The notes beneath the pieces are model-generated. The model searched no databases and was not told the DNA's origin. It saw only the letters and a program-made list of their open reading frames with translations. The translations under genes and the position numbers were made by a program. From NCBI GenBank assembly GCA_964437425.1, contig CAYTGO010000012.1, forward strand, positions 1 to 64,000: DNA of 64,000 bases, read 5' to 3'. Below are positions 1 through 7,666 of this stretch, in pieces. The stretch's first letter is position 1, and each line of letters begins with the position of its first letter. Source of the stretch: Scalindua sp964437425. GTDB lineage: Bacteria; Planctomycetota; Brocadiia; Brocadiales; Scalinduaceae.

Positions 1-1580
1 ATACCCAGGCCGGTAAAGCCACAACGACAACAAAAATAGCCGGAAATTTAAATTCAGAATACCTTTCCGGAGCTGTTAATCATGTTCTCTCACCTTCCAG
101 TGGATATTCTGTAACCGGAACAGGAACTTCGCGAGTATTGACAGGCTCAATCGACCCAACTGCGTCTACATCAGTCACAGGAGTAGGTACGGCTTTTACA
201 ACCGAATTGGCGGTCGGTGACAGGATAAACGTTAACGGAGAGATAAGAAAAGTTGCAACAATTACAAGTAATACGGCATTAACTGTTGAAACAGCTTTTA
301 CTGACACTGGTAATGATACGGCTTTATCTGCCGGAACCGGTGCATTGACAGGCTCAATAGATCCTGCTGCATCTACTACTGTTACTGGAGTAGGAACTCT
401 CTTTACAACAGAACTTGCTGTTGGAGATACTATAACCGTTTCAGGAGAGACAAGGACTATTTCTGCAATAGCTTCAAATACAAGCTTAACTGTATCAGCT
501 GCTTTCTCGAATAATGCCAATGATACCAGCGTAATGACCGATTCTATGGCTGTTGCCGGTCTGAATGACCTAGCTCTTAATACCACAGATTATGTTGCTG
601 GAGACAAGATTAATATTGTCGGTACAGAGCATGATGGAACAACTGTTACCGCTAGCTTTACTTACGGAACAGGAACCGGACAAGACGGCATAACATTTGG
701 CTCACTTAGAGACTTTGTCAGTTCAAATTTCGGTTCTGCTACAGCAAGCATTGATACAAGCGGAAATCTGTTAGTTACTGCAGATCAACCAGGTCAATCA
801 GAGCTAGTATTAAACTTTGCTGACGGATCATCAAACACAGGTGCTACCACTTTTAATAGTTTTTCTGCCAGCACCACTGGAACAGGAAACGTGTATGTAA
901 GTAGTATACCGGTATTTGATACTCAGGGTTCGTCTCACTTGATATCACTCGCTTATGAAAAAACAGGTAGCAACACATGGAATGTAACGCCAACAATGAA
1001 AGCATCTGAGGGTTCAGTTGCCAGCAATCTTACAGCTATAACCTTTAACGGTAACGGCTCATTTGCTTCAACTACCGGCACAGCATCTGTAACTATTACT
1101 TATCCGGATACGACTACTCAGACGGTATCTCTTGACTTCGGCACACCAAATACGTTTAGTGGATTAACTCAATTTGGTGGTACAGGGTCAGCTGCAGCAA
1201 TCAGTCAGGATGGGTACGAAGAAGGATTCTTCTCTTCTACATCTACAAATCCGGACGGAACTGTTGTTGCTCTATTCACTAATGGAAAAACAAAGAATGT
1301 TGGCCAACTCCAGCTAGTGACATTTAGTAATCCTGCCGGGTTATCAACAAATGGAAACAATCTTTTATCTCCTAGTCTTGCTTCCGGTGCCGCCGTTCTG
1401 AAAGTTGCACAATCCGGTAGAACAGGCAGCATACTCAGCGGAGTCTTGGAATCTTCTAACGTTGATATTGCTGAGGAGTTCACTAAATTGATTGTATCCC
1501 AGAGAGCATTTCAGGCCAATTCACGAACAATCACTACAACTGATGAAGTTTTGCAGGAATTGGTTAACATTGTAAGATAA
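1..1580 (+). CDS. flgE: Flagellar hook protein FlgE (5' end outside window)
   Basis: This is the C-terminal part of a hook protein. The reading frame is open from base 3 and has no start in the window, so the gene is cut by the window edge. The first visible residues include a 'GNLNSEY'-like stretch typical of FlgE, and the last 40 residues (SSNVDIAEEFTKLIVSQRAF, then a TTDEVLQELVNIV-like end) are the flagellar rod/hook C-terminal helix that packs in the hook core. Between them lies a Thr/Ser/Gly-rich variable region carrying two tandem copies of a roughly 69-residue module (138-344 and 345-548), probably on the hook surface. It is followed by a terminator-like hairpin. Family assignment is secure; the role of the inserted repeats is unknown. 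Confidence 0.93.
   Translation, partial: TQAGKATTTTKIAGNLNSEYLSGAVNHVLSPSSGYSVTGTGTSRVLTGSIDPTASTSVTGVGTAFTTELAVGDRINVNGEIRKVATITSNTALTVETAFTDTGNDTALSAGTGALTGSIDPAASTTVTGVGTLFTTELAVGDTITVSGETRTISAIASNTSLTVSAAFSNNANDTSVMTDSMAVAGLNDLALNTTDYVAGDKINIVGTEHDGTTVTASFTYGTGTGQDGITFGSLRDFVSSNFGSATASIDTSGNLLVTADQPGQSELVLNFADGSSNTGATTFNSFSASTTGTGNVYVSSIPVFDTQGSSHLISLAYEKTGSNTWNVTPTMKASEGSVASNLTAITFNGNGSFASTTGTASVTITYPDTTTQTVSLDFGTPNTFSGLTQFGGTGSAAAISQDGYEEGFFSSTSTNPDGTVVALFTNGKTKNVGQLQLVTFSNPAGLSTNGNNLLSPSLASGAAVLKVAQSGRTGSILSGVLESSNVDIAEEFTKLIVSQRAFQANSRTITTTDEVLQELVNIVR
138..548 (+). repeat. Two tandem copies of a 69-codon module inside flgE
   Basis: Copy 1 spans 138-344 and copy 2 starts at 345; both begin with the same bases coding LTGSIDP. 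The proteins share the pattern VTGVGTxFTTELAVGDxIxVxGExR...ITSNTxLTV. The two copies have clearly diverged at the DNA level, so the duplication is not recent. A related single copy occurs in FlgK near 8701-8918. The pattern resembles beta-rich modules seen in phage tail fibres (family recollection, not tested). Confidence 0.85.
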
Positions 1581-1596
1581 TTAAATTGAATCTACT

Positions 1597-1642
1597 AAGC
1601 CTGAATTGAGCGATTACAAAACAAATCGTTTGATTCAGGCTT
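1597..1642 (+). terminator. Hairpin terminator after flgE
   Basis: AAGCCTGAAT (1597-1606) pairs with ATTCAGGCTT (1633-1642) in a perfect 10-bp outer stem, which extends inward with imperfect pairing. It is followed by TATTTCTAG, which has only a short T run. It lies 16 bases after the flgE stop. Confidence 0.6.
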
Positions 1643-1788
1643 ATTTCTAGTTACGTATCTTATCTGTTATTCATGTGAACGTAATTTGCAATTTTAATCA
1701 CTTGTACATGATAACACTCTTTATTGCTCCTACGAGTAATTTCCAATCAAATCACACCAGTTATTTGAAAATCAGGATAGGAAGCTTT

Positions 1789-1820
1789 TTCTACAAAATG
1801 TGGAAATAATTATCCTGTAG
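1789..1820 (+). promoter_or_regulatory. Putative enhancer-binding-protein site upstream of flgF
   Basis: The sequence reads TTCTAC-N4-TGTGGAA-N7-TCCTG, and CTACA...TGTAG form an inverted repeat across it. The TGTGGAA core lies 147 bp before the GG of the -24 element. The same architecture occurs at 11777 and, with a longer spacer, at 22016, each upstream of a sigma-54-type promoter. The function as a binding site is inferred from recurrence and spacing. Confidence 0.55.
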
Positions 1821-1944
1821 TTTTTAAATGCTAACAAAACACAAAACCTCCAACATACAAAAAACTTCTATCTCCATCACTTAAACACCTATCTTTACTT
1901 AGCTTAAAGCATCTCTTTTAAATTCTTTTTTTTTAAATCTTTTT

Positions 1945-1960
1945 TGGCATAAATATAGCT
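1945..1960 (+). promoter_or_regulatory. Sigma-54 (-24/-12) promoter for flgFGAH
   Basis: TGGCAT at the -24 position and TAGCT at the -12 position have exactly ten bases between GG (1946-1947) and GC (1958-1959), as the RpoN consensus requires. The expected start is near 1971, giving a leader of about 115 bases before flgF. Confidence 0.65.
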
Positions 1961-2086
1961 AACTACAAGCATGTCATTAAAAGTTTAATATCGAAACAAA
2001 CTAACTAAGATACAAATTTAATAAAATATAATGATGAAAATGACTATTAATAACTTATTAGTAAATATTATAAGAAAGGCTGCAAG

Positions 2087-2788
2087 ATGATTGATGGAAT
2101 TGAATTAGCCTCCTCAGGCCTGGATGCTTATGCAAATGTGCAGGAAACTATAGCAAGAAATCTTGCAAATGCTAATACTGTTGGCTTCAAAAAAAATACA
2201 ATTTCATTTACAACGATTCTGTCTGAAGAGACAAGCACACTAAAGACAGATTACGGAGTTGATTATTCTCACGGCAGTCTCAAATATACCGGTAATACTT
2301 TAAATATGGCTATTGACGGTGACGGTTTTTTTGGCTTAGAGGCAGAAAACGGCATACGATATACAAGGAACGGTCAATTCCAGCTTTCCACTGCTAATGA
2401 ATTGATATCCGACACTGGAGCAAAGCTATTAGGACAAGGCGGCCCAATTGTCATACCTAAAGGTGGAGGCGAGATTGTTGTAGACAAAAAAGGTATTATT
2501 AATATGAATGGTAAGGAAATAGGAAGGTTAATGGTTACAAACTTTACTGATCTTACTAAACTCGTACCAACAGGCAATTCTACATTTGCGGCACCGGAAG
2601 ATTTGATAGACGATTCCGGAGAGAAAAAATTTAATGTAGCACAAGGATATTTAGAAAGCTCAAACGTTAGTGTCGTTACAGAAATGGTAGATATGATAAC
2701 TAACATGAGGAGCTATGAGGCAAGCAATAACGTAATAAAAACGTTCAGTGAATTAATGGAGCGATTAATAGCTAATCAAGCTACATAG
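2087..2788 (+). CDS. flgF: Flagellar basal-body rod protein FlgF
   Basis: A 233-residue rod/hook-family protein. The N-terminus (ARNLANANTVGFKK, about residues 23-36) is the conserved flagellar rod motif. The C-terminus (ESSNVSVVTEMVDMITNMRSY) is the matching C-terminal helix, and both ends are needed to assemble into the rod. Its length, shorter than FlgG, and its position directly before flgG suggest FlgF, the proximal rod subunit. The start has an upstream AAAGG ribosome site. It is the first gene after the -24/-12 promoter and heads flgF-flgG-flgA-flgH. Confidence 0.88.
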   Translation: MIDGIELASSGLDAYANVQETIARNLANANTVGFKKNTISFTTILSEETSTLKTDYGVDYSHGSLKYTGNTLNMAIDGDGFFGLEAENGIRYTRNGQFQLSTANELISDTGAKLLGQGGPIVIPKGGGEIVVDKKGIINMNGKEIGRLMVTNFTDLTKLVPTGNSTFAAPEDLIDDSGEKKFNVAQGYLESSNVSVVTEMVDMITNMRSYEASNNVIKTFSELMERLIANQAT

Positions 2789-2831
2789 TATCGCCAAATA
2801 GAATTTTTTTTTATAAAGGAGAGAAAAAACT

Positions 2832-3614
2832 ATGATGAAAGCATTGTATACAAGTGCAACTGGTATGAAAGCGCACCAGTTCCTCCTGGATGTCATTTCA
2901 AACAACCTGGCCAATGTTAATACTACAGGATACAAGAAGGTACAGGTCAACTTTCAGGACTTATTATATGATAAGTATGTAGCCGCGGGATCAGAGTCTG
3001 CCACTGGAGTACAGGCACCTACCGGACTACAGGTTGGTAGTGGTGTCAGGGTTGTTGCGACAAATAAGGTGTTTAGTCAAGGCGTTGCAGAGAGTACCGG
3101 CAGATCTCTTGATTGGGCAATACAGGGTGCAGGTTTTTTCCAAATAACACATCCGGATGGAACCGTTGTCTACTCACGAGATGGAACCTTCCAACTGAGC
3201 AGCACCGGTGCAATTGTTAATTCAGAAGGTCTGGCGCTAGAGCCGGCAATTACTATTCCGGCTACCGCGGTAAGTATTAGCATTGGGTCCGATGGTACAA
3301 TCTCTACCCAGGCCGCGGATGGAAGTACTACAGCTGCAGGCTCTGTTACACTTGCTACATTTGCAAATCCTGCTGGACTTGAAAGTCTGGGGAAAAATCT
3401 TTATAGAGAAACAACCGCATCCGGCACTCCAACAGCAGGAACTGCTGGTCAGAATGGCATTGGAGAAATCTTACAGGGATTTAGAGAGAGCTCAAACGTT
3501 GAGGTTGTTACAGAATTGGTAAACCTCATTGTCGCACAAAGAGCTTACGAAACAAGCGCAAAAGCTATTAAGGCTAGTGATGATATGTTACAGGCGACAA
3601 ACCGCATTGTTTAA
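2832..3614 (+). CDS. flgG: Flagellar distal rod protein FlgG
   Basis: A 260-residue protein starting MMKALYTSATGM, a near-invariant FlgG opening. The rod motif NNLANVNTTGYKK lies at about residues 25-37 and the C-terminal helix (ESSNVEVVTELVNLIVAQRAY) closes the protein. FlgG forms the distal rod running through the P and L rings. Two ATG codons are adjacent (2832 and 2835). AAAGGAG lies at a good distance and either could be used. It lies 43 bp after flgF in the same operon. Confidence 0.96.
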   Translation: MMKALYTSATGMKAHQFLLDVISNNLANVNTTGYKKVQVNFQDLLYDKYVAAGSESATGVQAPTGLQVGSGVRVVATNKVFSQGVAESTGRSLDWAIQGAGFFQITHPDGTVVYSRDGTFQLSSTGAIVNSEGLALEPAITIPATAVSISIGSDGTISTQAADGSTTAAGSVTLATFANPAGLESLGKNLYRETTASGTPTAGTAGQNGIGEILQGFRESSNVEVVTELVNLIVAQRAYETSAKAIKASDDMLQATNRIV

Positions 3615-3668
3615 TTAATAAGCAAAATAGCCATATTTTTAAAATATTTCTTTTTCAGGAGTATATCA

Positions 3669-4640
3669 ATGATAATAAGAATGACAATGTTTTCACTATT
3701 AATGATACTTACATTTTTGCCTAATGTAATTGCAGGCAAAATTGAAATAAGCTTAAAGGACAAAGTCATCCTGGAAGACGATGAAATAACTATTAAAGAT
3801 ATATCAACTGTCACTGGTGTCGATGCAGATTTGGTGAACGAGGTTGAAAGCATTGTAATTGGAAATGCGCCCGGAGCAAACAGCACAAGACGAATTAATA
3901 AGAGTTTCATAACAATGCGTCTCAAATCTGCAAATATAAATGTATCAGATGTAACCTTTACTGATACCAAATCGTCTTTAGTTTCTGTTGAATCATCAAA
4001 AATCAAAGGTTTTGAAATTGCACAGAAAGCAAAAGAATATTTACTAGACTTTCTGCCAATGGATGACAGAGAGACAACTGTAGAGTTGGGAAGAATTCCG
4101 GCTAACCAGTGGGTACCAAAAAGAAGGGACAAAATTGATCTTAACATTACTCTTATAGATACCAGTAAAGATAGAGGTAAAATAGAGTTAGTTGTCAGCG
4201 CATCTTCAGAGGGCAAACGCTTTTTCAAAGTTCCGGTTTATTTTAATGTAAGGGTGTTTGAATTTGTCGCTATTGCAAAGAGGAAAATGCGCCGCAAGCA
4301 ACAGATAACGAGGGAAAACATATACATTGCTAGAAGAGATACTACAAGAATGCGTGGTGTAGCATTCTCCAGCATTGACGATTTGAAGGGCATGACGACT
4401 ACTGCACCGGTATTGGCCAACACTATACTTACCGATCACATGGTGGAGATCCCTCCAACAATAAGTCAGGGTAGTTTAGTGAAGTTAATTGTTCAGAAAA
4501 GTGGATTTAAGATCGTAACTAAAGGGCTGGCACAACAGACAGGATATAAAGGCGAGGTTATAAGGGTTAAAAATGTGAATTCAAAAAAAATGCTTTATGG
4601 CACAATTGTAAATTCAGACAGCGTTCAAGTCGTATACTGA
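3669..4640 (+). CDS. flgA: Flagellar P-ring chaperone FlgA
   Basis: A 323-residue exported protein. The signal peptide covers about residues 1-22 (MIIRMTMFSLLMILTFLPNV, then an IAG-type cleavage site). The C-terminal half contains the SAF/FlgA features: the VAIAKRKMRRKQQITRENI stretch, a 'PVLANTILTDHMVEIPP' segment, and the ending G...IRVKN.NSKK...G.V. FlgA is a periplasmic chaperone that helps FlgI subunits form the P ring. It sits between flgG and flgH, the usual order. An AGGAG site precedes the ATG. Confidence 0.9.
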   Translation: MIIRMTMFSLLMILTFLPNVIAGKIEISLKDKVILEDDEITIKDISTVTGVDADLVNEVESIVIGNAPGANSTRRINKSFITMRLKSANINVSDVTFTDTKSSLVSVESSKIKGFEIAQKAKEYLLDFLPMDDRETTVELGRIPANQWVPKRRDKIDLNITLIDTSKDRGKIELVVSASSEGKRFFKVPVYFNVRVFEFVAIAKRKMRRKQQITRENIYIARRDTTRMRGVAFSSIDDLKGMTTTAPVLANTILTDHMVEIPPTISQGSLVKLIVQKSGFKIVTKGLAQQTGYKGEVIRVKNVNSKKMLYGTIVNSDSVQVVY

Positions 4641-4668
4641 CTATTACGTCACTACATAAGGGATATTC

Positions 4669-5334
4669 ATGACAAGACTACAAAAAATAACAATCTTAAA
4701 CTTTCTTATAGTAATAAGCGCTCTTTCTATAATATGTAACAGCGTCAGCGCTGACTCACTATGGAAGAAGAGAGTAACAGTAAACTATAATCTTTTTGAT
4801 GACAACAGAGGTAAAAGGGTCGGTGATATTATCACAGTAACTGTCACAGAAACAGCTAATATTCTAAATACTGAAACAAATTCTACCGATAATAGTAGTT
4901 CATCTTCAGGTTCCATTGACAATGATAATTTCGTGACCGGTCTTCGACATGCACTAACAAGCGGGCGTAATGCGAAGATACAGGACAGTAGAGCTGCTAA
5001 CACATTCTCAACTGAGTATACCGGAGCATTTTCAGGCGGAGGCTCTAATGATGTTGACAAATCTGTCTCTGTAACGATTACTGCGATGGTAGTTGAGGTG
5101 CTCGACAACGGCAATCTTGCCCTTGAAGGGAAGAGGGATATAGCAGTAAACAAGGAAAAATATACCCTAACACTCACAGGCATCGCCAGACCTATAGATA
5201 TAGCAACAGACAATACTATACTATCAAGTAAGATGTCTAATGTACTTTTTGGACTTACCGGTAAGGGTTGGCTTACCAGTGCAGGATCTAAAGGCTGGTT
5301 CTACAGAATCAAAGAAGCGCTCTGGCCTTTCTAA
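4669..5334 (+). CDS. flgH: Flagellar L-ring protein FlgH
   Basis: A 221-residue protein with the FlgH core: a 'KRVGDIITVTVTET' segment near residues 45-60 and a later 'VVEVLDNGNLALEGKRDIAVN' region. FlgH forms the outer-membrane L ring. The N-terminus is an export signal ending in SVSA-D, but the only Cys near it (LSIIC) is a poor lipobox, although most FlgH proteins are lipoproteins. The C-terminus (GKGWLTSAGSKGWF) also fits. It is the last gene before a strong terminator. Confidence 0.9.
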   Translation: MTRLQKITILNFLIVISALSIICNSVSADSLWKKRVTVNYNLFDDNRGKRVGDIITVTVTETANILNTETNSTDNSSSSSGSIDNDNFVTGLRHALTSGRNAKIQDSRAANTFSTEYTGAFSGGGSNDVDKSVSVTITAMVVEVLDNGNLALEGKRDIAVNKEKYTLTLTGIARPIDIATDNTILSSKMSNVLFGLTGKGWLTSAGSKGWFYRIKEALWPF

Positions 5335-5370
5335 ACCATAAATTGACATAACTTATTATTGTATTTCTCA

Positions 5371-5410
5371 AAAGAAGGGAGGTTGGATTTATCCACCCTC
5401 CCTTCTTTTA
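5371..5410 (+). terminator. Strong rho-independent terminator after flgH
   Basis: A 17-bp stem, AAAGAAGGGAGGTTGGA (5371-5387) with TCCACCCTCCCTTCTTT (5392-5408), has one G-T pair and a 4-base loop. Because both sides carry A/T flanks it may act in both directions. Confidence 0.88.
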
Positions 5411-5640
5411 TAGCCACATTGATAATCTATCAATAGGAAAAAACTGTACACCATGTGTAATAATTGTCTACTATTTCATTATCCACAAGTCGTAGGTTTA
5501 TTTTCGATTACGTAAGTTCTTTTGTTACTAGTACTTATTATTGATTAAAATAAATTTAGCTTTGGTACAATTATTGCTTTTTTATATAAACGAATTCTTT
5601 AATGCAATATTCATTTAATCAGAATTAAAGGAATAAATTT
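5411..5640. other. Intergenic leader region before flgI
   Basis: I see no gene here. The region carries a -24/-12 promoter at 5563-5578. A TGTGGAT sequence on the minus strand at about 5481-5487 weakly recalls the enhancer core seen elsewhere, but the rest of that motif is absent. Confidence 0.6.
5563..5578 (+). promoter_or_regulatory. Sigma-54 (-24/-12) promoter for flgI operon
   Basis: TGGTAC-N5-TTGCT, with GG at 5564-5565 and GC at 5576-5577 separated by ten bases, is close to the ideal TGGYAC-N5-TTGC. The expected start is near 5589, about 52 bases before flgI. Confidence 0.8.
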
Positions 5641-6768
5641 ATGCTTCGATCTAAATTTTATGCTCTTGTATTAATTATTACATTAATATTTTCGACATTT
5701 ACCCCTGCACAGGGAAGCGTAACCACACGTATTAAGGATGTCGCAAATGTCCAGGGCATGCGTGAAAACTATTTATTCGGCTATGGGCTCGTAATTGGTT
5801 TAATGGGATCAGGAGATAAACAATCATTTACCTTCACCACACAATTGGCAAAGAATGTATTCGAGAAGCTTGGCGCGATAGTAACGCCTGCTGATTTTAT
5901 TTCAAAAAATATTGCAGCTGTTCTGATAACAGCAAATATTCGCCCTTTTGCTAAACCTGGCGATAGGATGGATGTTCTTGTCTCGTCAATTGGCGATTCA
6001 AAAAGCCTGGAAGGTGGCGTTTTAGTACACACAACTCTTCAGGGTATTGACAACGAGGTCTACGCAGTAGCACAGGGGCCTCTATCTCTCGGAGGTGGTT
6101 TTAATGTTGGCGGAAAAGCCGCTGACAAGAGAAAAAATGTATCAACAACTGCCAACATACCTGGAGGTGCTATGGTTGAAAAGGAAATACCTGTTCATCT
6201 CTTCAAAGAAAACAATATCCGGTTGACCTTAAAAGATACTGATTTTACAACCGCAACACGCCTAATGGATGTTATCAACGCAATATATCCTGATTCTGCT
6301 CAGGCAGTAAGTGCTGCGGAAGTGGAGGTTAAACCACCGCTGGAATACAGAAACATGAAAATGGTCACTCAATTTATTTCTAAAATTGAGGAATTACCGA
6401 TTACTCCTGATGCTATTGCCAGAGTAGTTATCAACGAAAGAACAGGGACAATTGTTGCCGGAGAAAATGTAAAGATTTCTACTGTTGCTGTTGCACATGG
6501 CAGCCTTACAATTACAATTAGCGAAAAGACTGAAGCATCTCAGCCCGGTTCATTCGCCCCGGACAGCGCAACTACCAAAGAGCTTGATCGTACTACCATT
6601 GATGTCGAAGAAGAGGAAGCAAAACTACATATAATACCTGATGGTGTAAGTATATCTGAAATAGCTCGAGCATTAAATGTACTTGGAGTTACGCCAAGAG
6701 ATCTTATGGCTATCTTCCAGGCCATACATGCAGCAGGGGCACTTCATGCTGAACTTATAATTATGTAA
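5641..6768 (+). CDS. flgI: Flagellar P-ring protein FlgI
   Basis: A 375-residue protein of normal FlgI length with a signal peptide (about residues 1-25, cleavage after AQG). The segment RIKDVANVQGMRENYLFGYG and then LVIGLMGSGDK is diagnostic. The C-terminus (ISEIARALNVLGVTPRDLMA, then IFQAIHAAGALHAELIIM) is the conserved FlgI end. FlgI assembles in the periplasm around the rod. The ATG follows a weak AAAGGAAT ribosome site. It is the first gene of flgI-flgJ-flgN-flgK-flgL. Confidence 0.97.
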   Translation: MLRSKFYALVLIITLIFSTFTPAQGSVTTRIKDVANVQGMRENYLFGYGLVIGLMGSGDKQSFTFTTQLAKNVFEKLGAIVTPADFISKNIAAVLITANIRPFAKPGDRMDVLVSSIGDSKSLEGGVLVHTTLQGIDNEVYAVAQGPLSLGGGFNVGGKAADKRKNVSTTANIPGGAMVEKEIPVHLFKENNIRLTLKDTDFTTATRLMDVINAIYPDSAQAVSAAEVEVKPPLEYRNMKMVTQFISKIEELPITPDAIARVVINERTGTIVAGENVKISTVAVAHGSLTITISEKTEASQPGSFAPDSATTKELDRTTIDVEEEEAKLHIIPDGVSISEIARALNVLGVTPRDLMAIFQAIHAAGALHAELIIM

Positions 6769-6788
6769 TTTAATCACAGAGAAATATT

Positions 6789-7109
6789 ATGGAAATACCG
6801 TTCAACAGTGAGTTCATGGTAAATAATGCGAAAACAGAGAACTCAATAGGTGGATTGAAAAGTAATTTAAAAAATTCTCAAGAGGTCCAAAAGGCAGCTC
6901 AAGATTTTGAAGCAGTACTATTAAATATGGTACTCAAGGCGATGTGGAAAACAGTACCCAAGTCCGATTTATTTGAGAAGAATAGTGCAACCAATATATA
7001 TGAAGGTCTTATGCATTCATCACTTTCAGAAGAGATGGCAAGTAATGGTGGACTGGGCCTTGCAAAAGTACTTGCGAAGCAACTGCAAAGAGAACAAAAA
7101 AAACTGTAA
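6789..7109 (+). CDS. flgJ: FlgJ-type rod-binding protein (muramidase domain absent)
   Basis: A 106-residue protein matching only the N-terminal rod-binding domain of FlgJ: 'AAQDFEAVLLNMVLKAMW' at about residues 36-53, then a 'NIYEGLMHSSLSEEMASNGGLGLAK' ending in several pieces. This domain caps the growing rod. The C-terminal peptidoglycan hydrolase half found in gamma-proteobacteria is absent, as in many other phyla, so a separate lytic enzyme must open the wall. It follows flgI by 20 bp. Confidence 0.88.
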   Translation: MEIPFNSEFMVNNAKTENSIGGLKSNLKNSQEVQKAAQDFEAVLLNMVLKAMWKTVPKSDLFEKNSATNIYEGLMHSSLSEEMASNGGLGLAKVLAKQLQREQKKL

Positions 7110-7134
7110 TTTATTAAATATGGAATAAAATATC

Positions 7135-7635
7135 ATGAAAAATCTTCTTCAAAGTCTTTCAGAAACATTGGACAAAATGATTCTTACCTATAAGGACATC
7201 TTCGTTGCCGCACAGAGTAAGCAGGAACACATAATTTCTGGGGATATTGACAAGCTTGAGTCTGTAATTTATCAAGAGCGCAACCTTGCAGAAACGATAC
7301 TCCTTCTTGAGGAAAAAAGAAGATATATATTGGAGACAATATACAAAGAGCTGGGATACGATAGTGACTCTACTAAACTCAGTGATTTGATTGAACAGCT
7401 AAAAGAGCCGTATAAAAGTCGCGTGAAAGATCAATACGATGTTATAGTGGAAATAATTACAAAAGTCGAAGAAGTTAATAAGTCCAATACAACACTTACA
7501 AAATACTCACTTGAGTATATAAATAATCTTATAAAGTCAATATGTACTGAATCATTGAGTGATAATACATATCAGCAATCAGGTAAATTCAGTAAACCCG
7601 AATTACATAGATTAATGTTCGAGGTAAGCGCCTAA
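7135..7635 (+). CDS. flgN: FlgN-like export chaperone for hook-filament junction proteins
   Basis: A 166-residue, all-helical protein. The N-terminal 90 residues (long helix with SGDIDKLESVIYQERNLAET) resemble the FlgN family, which binds FlgK and FlgL before export. The position directly upstream of flgK and flgL agrees. No flgM fits between flgJ and this gene, so the usual flgM-flgN pairing is missing here. Sequence conservation in the family is weak, so the call rests partly on context. Confidence 0.75.
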   Translation: MKNLLQSLSETLDKMILTYKDIFVAAQSKQEHIISGDIDKLESVIYQERNLAETILLLEEKRRYILETIYKELGYDSDSTKLSDLIEQLKEPYKSRVKDQYDVIVEIITKVEEVNKSNTTLTKYSLEYINNLIKSICTESLSDNTYQQSGKFSKPELHRLMFEVSA

Positions 7636-7666
7636 ATAGTTAAAACGTTATTATAGAAAGAATAAT

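Larger units (their letters stand above)
1643..2086. other. Intergenic region between flgE and flgF
   Basis: There is no credible gene here. The region is very AT-rich. It contains the putative enhancer element at 1789-1820 and the -24/-12 promoter at 1945-1960. The ribosome site AAAGG lies just before the flgF start. Confidence 0.7.

Noticed and set aside
3611..4228. Long minus-strand ORF opposite flgA
   Set aside because: It is antisense to a clear flgA gene, has no ribosome site and codes for no recognisable domain.
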